Source of the DNA: Chitinophaga pinensis
Lineage (GTDB): Bacteria > Bacteroidota > Bacteroidia > Chitinophagales > Chitinophagaceae
Assembly: GCA_945866165.1 (NCBI GenBank)
Contig: CAMBGO010000153.1
Coordinates: forward strand, 1-5,690
DNA: 5,690 bases
Direction of reading: 5' to 3'
The notes below the pieces were generated by a model that was not told the DNA's origin, made no database searches, and was given only the letters and a program-made list of their open reading frames with translations. The position numbers were made by a program, and so were the translations under genes. Shown here in pieces: positions 3,537-5,690 of the stretch. Numbering within the stretch: the stretch's first letter is position 1; each line of letters opens with the position of its first letter.

Positions 3537-5324
3537 ATGGAAACAAATAACCCAAGCCAACAAGCCATGAAAGGTGCAGGATGGTTGTTAAAAGAATCAT
3601 CTACAGCTGAAACTTTTATCCCTGAAGATTTTAATGAAGAGCAAAAGATGATGATGGATATGTGCCATCAATTTATTGCAGCAGAAATAACACCATTATT
3701 GGATCGTATTGATAAACTTGAGCCAGGATTGATGCCTTCATTGATGACAAAAGCAGGTGAATTGGGATTGCTGGGCATTTCAATTCCAGAGCAATACACT
3801 GGCTTGGGCAAAGAATTTGTTTCCTCAGTTATTGTTGCTGAAGGCCTCGGAGCAGGTCATTCATTTTCTGTTGGAATGTCTGCTCACACTGGCATTGGCA
3901 CGCTTCCTATTTTATATTTTGGCACCGAAGCACAGAAAACAAAATATGTTCCCAAACTCGCATCTGGTGAATGGAAAGGTGCTTATGGATTAACAGAGCC
4001 CAACAGTGGTTCAGATGCACTGGGTGCAAAAACAACTGCGAAGCTGAGTGAAGATGGAAAGTATTATTTATTGAACGGACAAAAATGCTGGATCACCAAT
4101 GGTGGCTTTGCTGATGTGTATACCGTCTTTGCAAAAATCGATGGAACACAGTTCACTGGATTTATTTTAGAACGTGGTATGGAAGGATTTACACAAGGTC
4201 CTGAAGAACATAAGATGGGTATCAAAGGATCTTCTACTGTTCAACTCTATTTTCAAGATTGCAAAGTGCCTGTAGAAAATATTCTTGGTGAAATAGGGAA
4301 GGGCCATATCATCGCTTTTAATATTTTAAACATTGGTCGATTGAAACTTTGTGCAGCTACCTTGGGTGGTGCAAAGAAATGCTTGGAACAAACAGTTCAA
4401 TATGCAAAAACACGCGAACAATTTAAAAAACCCATTGCAGATTTTGGTGCGATACAATACAAGCTTGCTGAAATGGCCATCCGCACATGGGTATCTGAAA
4501 CAGCGCTTTACCGCACTTCCATGTGGATAGATGAAAAAGAAAAAGAATTACTAGACGCAGGAAAGCCTTTTAACGAAGCATTGTTGGGTGGTGCTGAAGA
4601 ATATGCCATTGAATGTGCCATCTTAAAAGTGTTTGGATCAGAGTTGCTCGACTATGTTGTTGATGAATCAGTGCAAGTACATGGCGGAAATGGATACAGT
4701 GATGAATACAATGTATCTCGTGCTTACCGCGATAGCAGGATCAACAGAATATACGAAGGCACCAATGAGATCAATCGATTGCTTACTGTAGACATGGTGT
4801 TGAAACGTGCAATGAAAGGAAGAATCGATATGATGGGTCCTGCCATGGCAGTACAAAAAGAATTGATGAGCATTCCGGATTTTGGCAGTACAGATGATAG
4901 CTTGTTTGGTGAAGAATTAAAAGCAATCAAGCAAATGAAAAAATCCATCTTCATGGTAGCAGGTGCTGCTGTTCAAAAACTCATGATGAAGATTGAATCT
5001 GAACAAGAAATTCTCATGAACATCGCAGATATGTCGATAGAAGTATTTCATGCTGAAAGCGCCATCTTGCGCGCAATGAAGCTCGCTGAAAAAAATGGAG
5101 AAGCTGCAGCTGGCTTTGAAATTGATATTGCTAAAACATATTTGTATGATGCTGCCGATCGTATAAACAAAGCCGGTAAAGATGCGATCAATGCATTTGC
5201 AGCTGGTGATGAACAACGCATGATGTTGTTAGGTATCAAGCGCTTCACAAAAGTGGCTCCTTTCAATGCCAAAGATGCAAGAAAAAGAATCGCAGCAAAG
5301 TTGATTCAAGGCAGAATCCTATAA
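3537..5324 (+). CDS. Acyl-CoA dehydrogenase, long form with C-terminal extension
   Basis: A 595-residue flavoenzyme that introduces the trans-2 double bond into acyl-CoA, the first step of beta-oxidation, passing electrons to electron-transfer flavoprotein. Domains: N-terminal helical (about 30-145), middle beta (146-255), C-terminal helical with the active site (256-420), then an extension of about 170 residues (425-595). Both family signatures are present: GLTEPNSGSDALG (151-163) and QVHGGNGYSDEYNVSRAYRD (380-399). The catalytic base is E407 in RIYEGTNEINR (404-414), the position used by medium- and very-long-chain enzymes. Length and the extra C-terminal domain are like VLCAD/ACAD9, suggesting longer acyl chains, but no membrane segment is evident. 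The gene is second in the marR operon and is followed at once by a strong terminator. Start at 3537 is the first ATG after the marR stop; M11 is a possible alternative. Chain-length preference is inference. Confidence 0.96.
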   Translation: METNNPSQQAMKGAGWLLKESSTAETFIPEDFNEEQKMMMDMCHQFIAAEITPLLDRIDKLEPGLMPSLMTKAGELGLLGISIPEQYTGLGKEFVSSVIVAEGLGAGHSFSVGMSAHTGIGTLPILYFGTEAQKTKYVPKLASGEWKGAYGLTEPNSGSDALGAKTTAKLSEDGKYYLLNGQKCWITNGGFADVYTVFAKIDGTQFTGFILERGMEGFTQGPEEHKMGIKGSSTVQLYFQDCKVPVENILGEIGKGHIIAFNILNIGRLKLCAATLGGAKKCLEQTVQYAKTREQFKKPIADFGAIQYKLAEMAIRTWVSETALYRTSMWIDEKEKELLDAGKPFNEALLGGAEEYAIECAILKVFGSELLDYVVDESVQVHGGNGYSDEYNVSRAYRDSRINRIYEGTNEINRLLTVDMVLKRAMKGRIDMMGPAMAVQKELMSIPDFGSTDDSLFGEELKAIKQMKKSIFMVAGAAVQKLMMKIESEQEILMNIADMSIEVFHAESAILRAMKLAEKNGEAAAGFEIDIAKTYLYDAADRINKAGKDAINAFAAGDEQRMMLLGIKRFTKVAPFNAKDARKRIAAKLIQGRIL

Positions 5325-5330
5325 AACATT

Positions 5331-5364
5331 GGGCCCCTGAAAACAGGGGCCCTTATTTTTTTTT
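5331..5364 (+). terminator. Strong intrinsic terminator of the marR-acyl-CoA dehydrogenase operon
   Basis: A perfect 9-bp stem, GGGCCCCTG (5331-5339) with CAGGGGCCC (5344-5352), closes an AAAA loop and is followed by TTA and nine T residues (5353-5364). It begins 6 bp after the acyl-CoA dehydrogenase stop. On the opposite strand the tract after the stem is much weaker (AATGTTTTA), so it serves mainly the plus-strand operon but could slow convergent transcription from the right. Confidence 0.95.
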
Positions 5365-5430
5365 ATTCCAAACCAATGAAAAACTTTTGTGGCTTCTGAT
5401 TATTGCCACTTATTGCTATAATTTTTTCGA

Positions 5431-5690
5431 CTAATAGAAATTGAAATTATCCCACTGAGTTAAACCGGCATCTAGTTTTTTAGACTTGCTTTCTGGTGTT
5501 ACATTGATTTCTTTTTTTCGTTGATCAAGCATCGCAATGCCAAGTGAAATAAATCCGCTTGAAATGATGGTGATCAACCCAAAAAGTGATTGCAGGTCTG
5601 TCGCATGTTTTTCAGGACTTATCATATTCAGTATCAACAACAATAAATAAGACCCATAAGCAAAAACAATTGTTCCTAAGAGAAAGGCCT
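5431..5690 (-). CDS. Small membrane protein of unknown function, C-terminal part (runs off the right edge)
   Basis: The minus-strand frame ending with TAG at 5433-5431 stays open to the window edge, giving at least 85 residues; the true start lies outside. The visible sequence begins AFLLGTIVFAYGSYLLLLIL, a membrane helix that runs on through NMI, followed by a short polar loop (SPEKHATD), a second helix (LFGLITIISSGFISLGIAML), then a charged tail (DQRKKEINV...) ending DNFNFY. By the positive-inside rule the lysine/arginine-rich tail is probably cytoplasmic. I do not recognise a family. The alternation of two clean membrane helices with polar linkers supports a real gene, but composition alone cannot prove it. 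It converges on the acyl-CoA dehydrogenase operon with a 66-bp gap after the terminator. Confidence 0.6.
   Translation of the reverse strand, partial: AFLLGTIVFAYGSYLLLLILNMISPEKHATDLQSLFGLITIISSGFISLGIAMLDQRKKEINVTPESKSKKLDAGLTQWDNFNFY

Noticed and set aside
3266..3568. 100-codon minus-strand ORF over marR
   Set aside because: It lies opposite a clearly coding MarR gene, has a low-complexity hydrophobic/serine-rich translation, and matches no known domain; it is an antisense shadow.
4917..5216. 99-codon minus-strand ORF inside the acyl-CoA dehydrogenase
   Set aside because: Antisense shadow of a well-supported coding frame, with a phenylalanine-, cysteine- and serine-rich translation lacking domain character.

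Overview
The window looks like a low-GC Bacteroidota chromosome, most probably Chitinophagaceae or a close relative. This rests on protein style (a roughly 600-residue acyl-CoA dehydrogenase, a Bacteroidota-type GT2 glycosyltransferase with C-terminal membrane helices), AT-rich spacers, gene starts without clear Shine-Dalgarno sequences, and -7 boxes of the Bacteroidota form TAnnTTTG. The genus cannot be fixed from the sequence.

Layout. Positions 1-326 (minus) hold the N-terminal 108 codons of a class II Fic protein that runs off the left edge. Positions 327-586 are non-coding and hold a 23-bp near-perfect dyad (449-471) and a 9-bp-arm inverted repeat (546-572). The inverted repeat sits just before a broken AbiEi-like antitoxin remnant (587-802, plus). 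Positions 784-1029 (minus) look like a stand-alone small RNA gene: a TAnnTTTG box, a strongly structured body carrying a tRNA-type T arm, and an intrinsic terminator whose G-U pairs work only on the minus strand. An Lrp/AsnC regulator follows at 1137-1604 (plus). Positions 1605-1846, between convergent genes, are filled with CCCTAAA-type repeats in both orientations.

A membrane-anchored GT2 glycosyltransferase (1847-2965, minus) is divergent from a MarR regulator (3075-3515, plus). The 109-bp gap between them holds two clear palindromes, the likely MarR operators. MarR is followed after 21 bp by a long acyl-CoA dehydrogenase (3537-5324), which ends in a textbook terminator (5331-5364). The window closes with the C-terminal part of a small membrane protein of unknown function (5431-5690, minus).

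How the parts fit. MarR plus acyl-CoA dehydrogenase reads as a two-gene fatty-acid beta-oxidation unit, probably autoregulated through the palindromes. Fic plus the AbiEi remnant is an accessory patch. The least explained element is the minus-strand RNA at about 784-1015; I could not assign it to tRNA, tmRNA, 6S, SRP RNA or RNase P RNA, and it is the best candidate for something undescribed.
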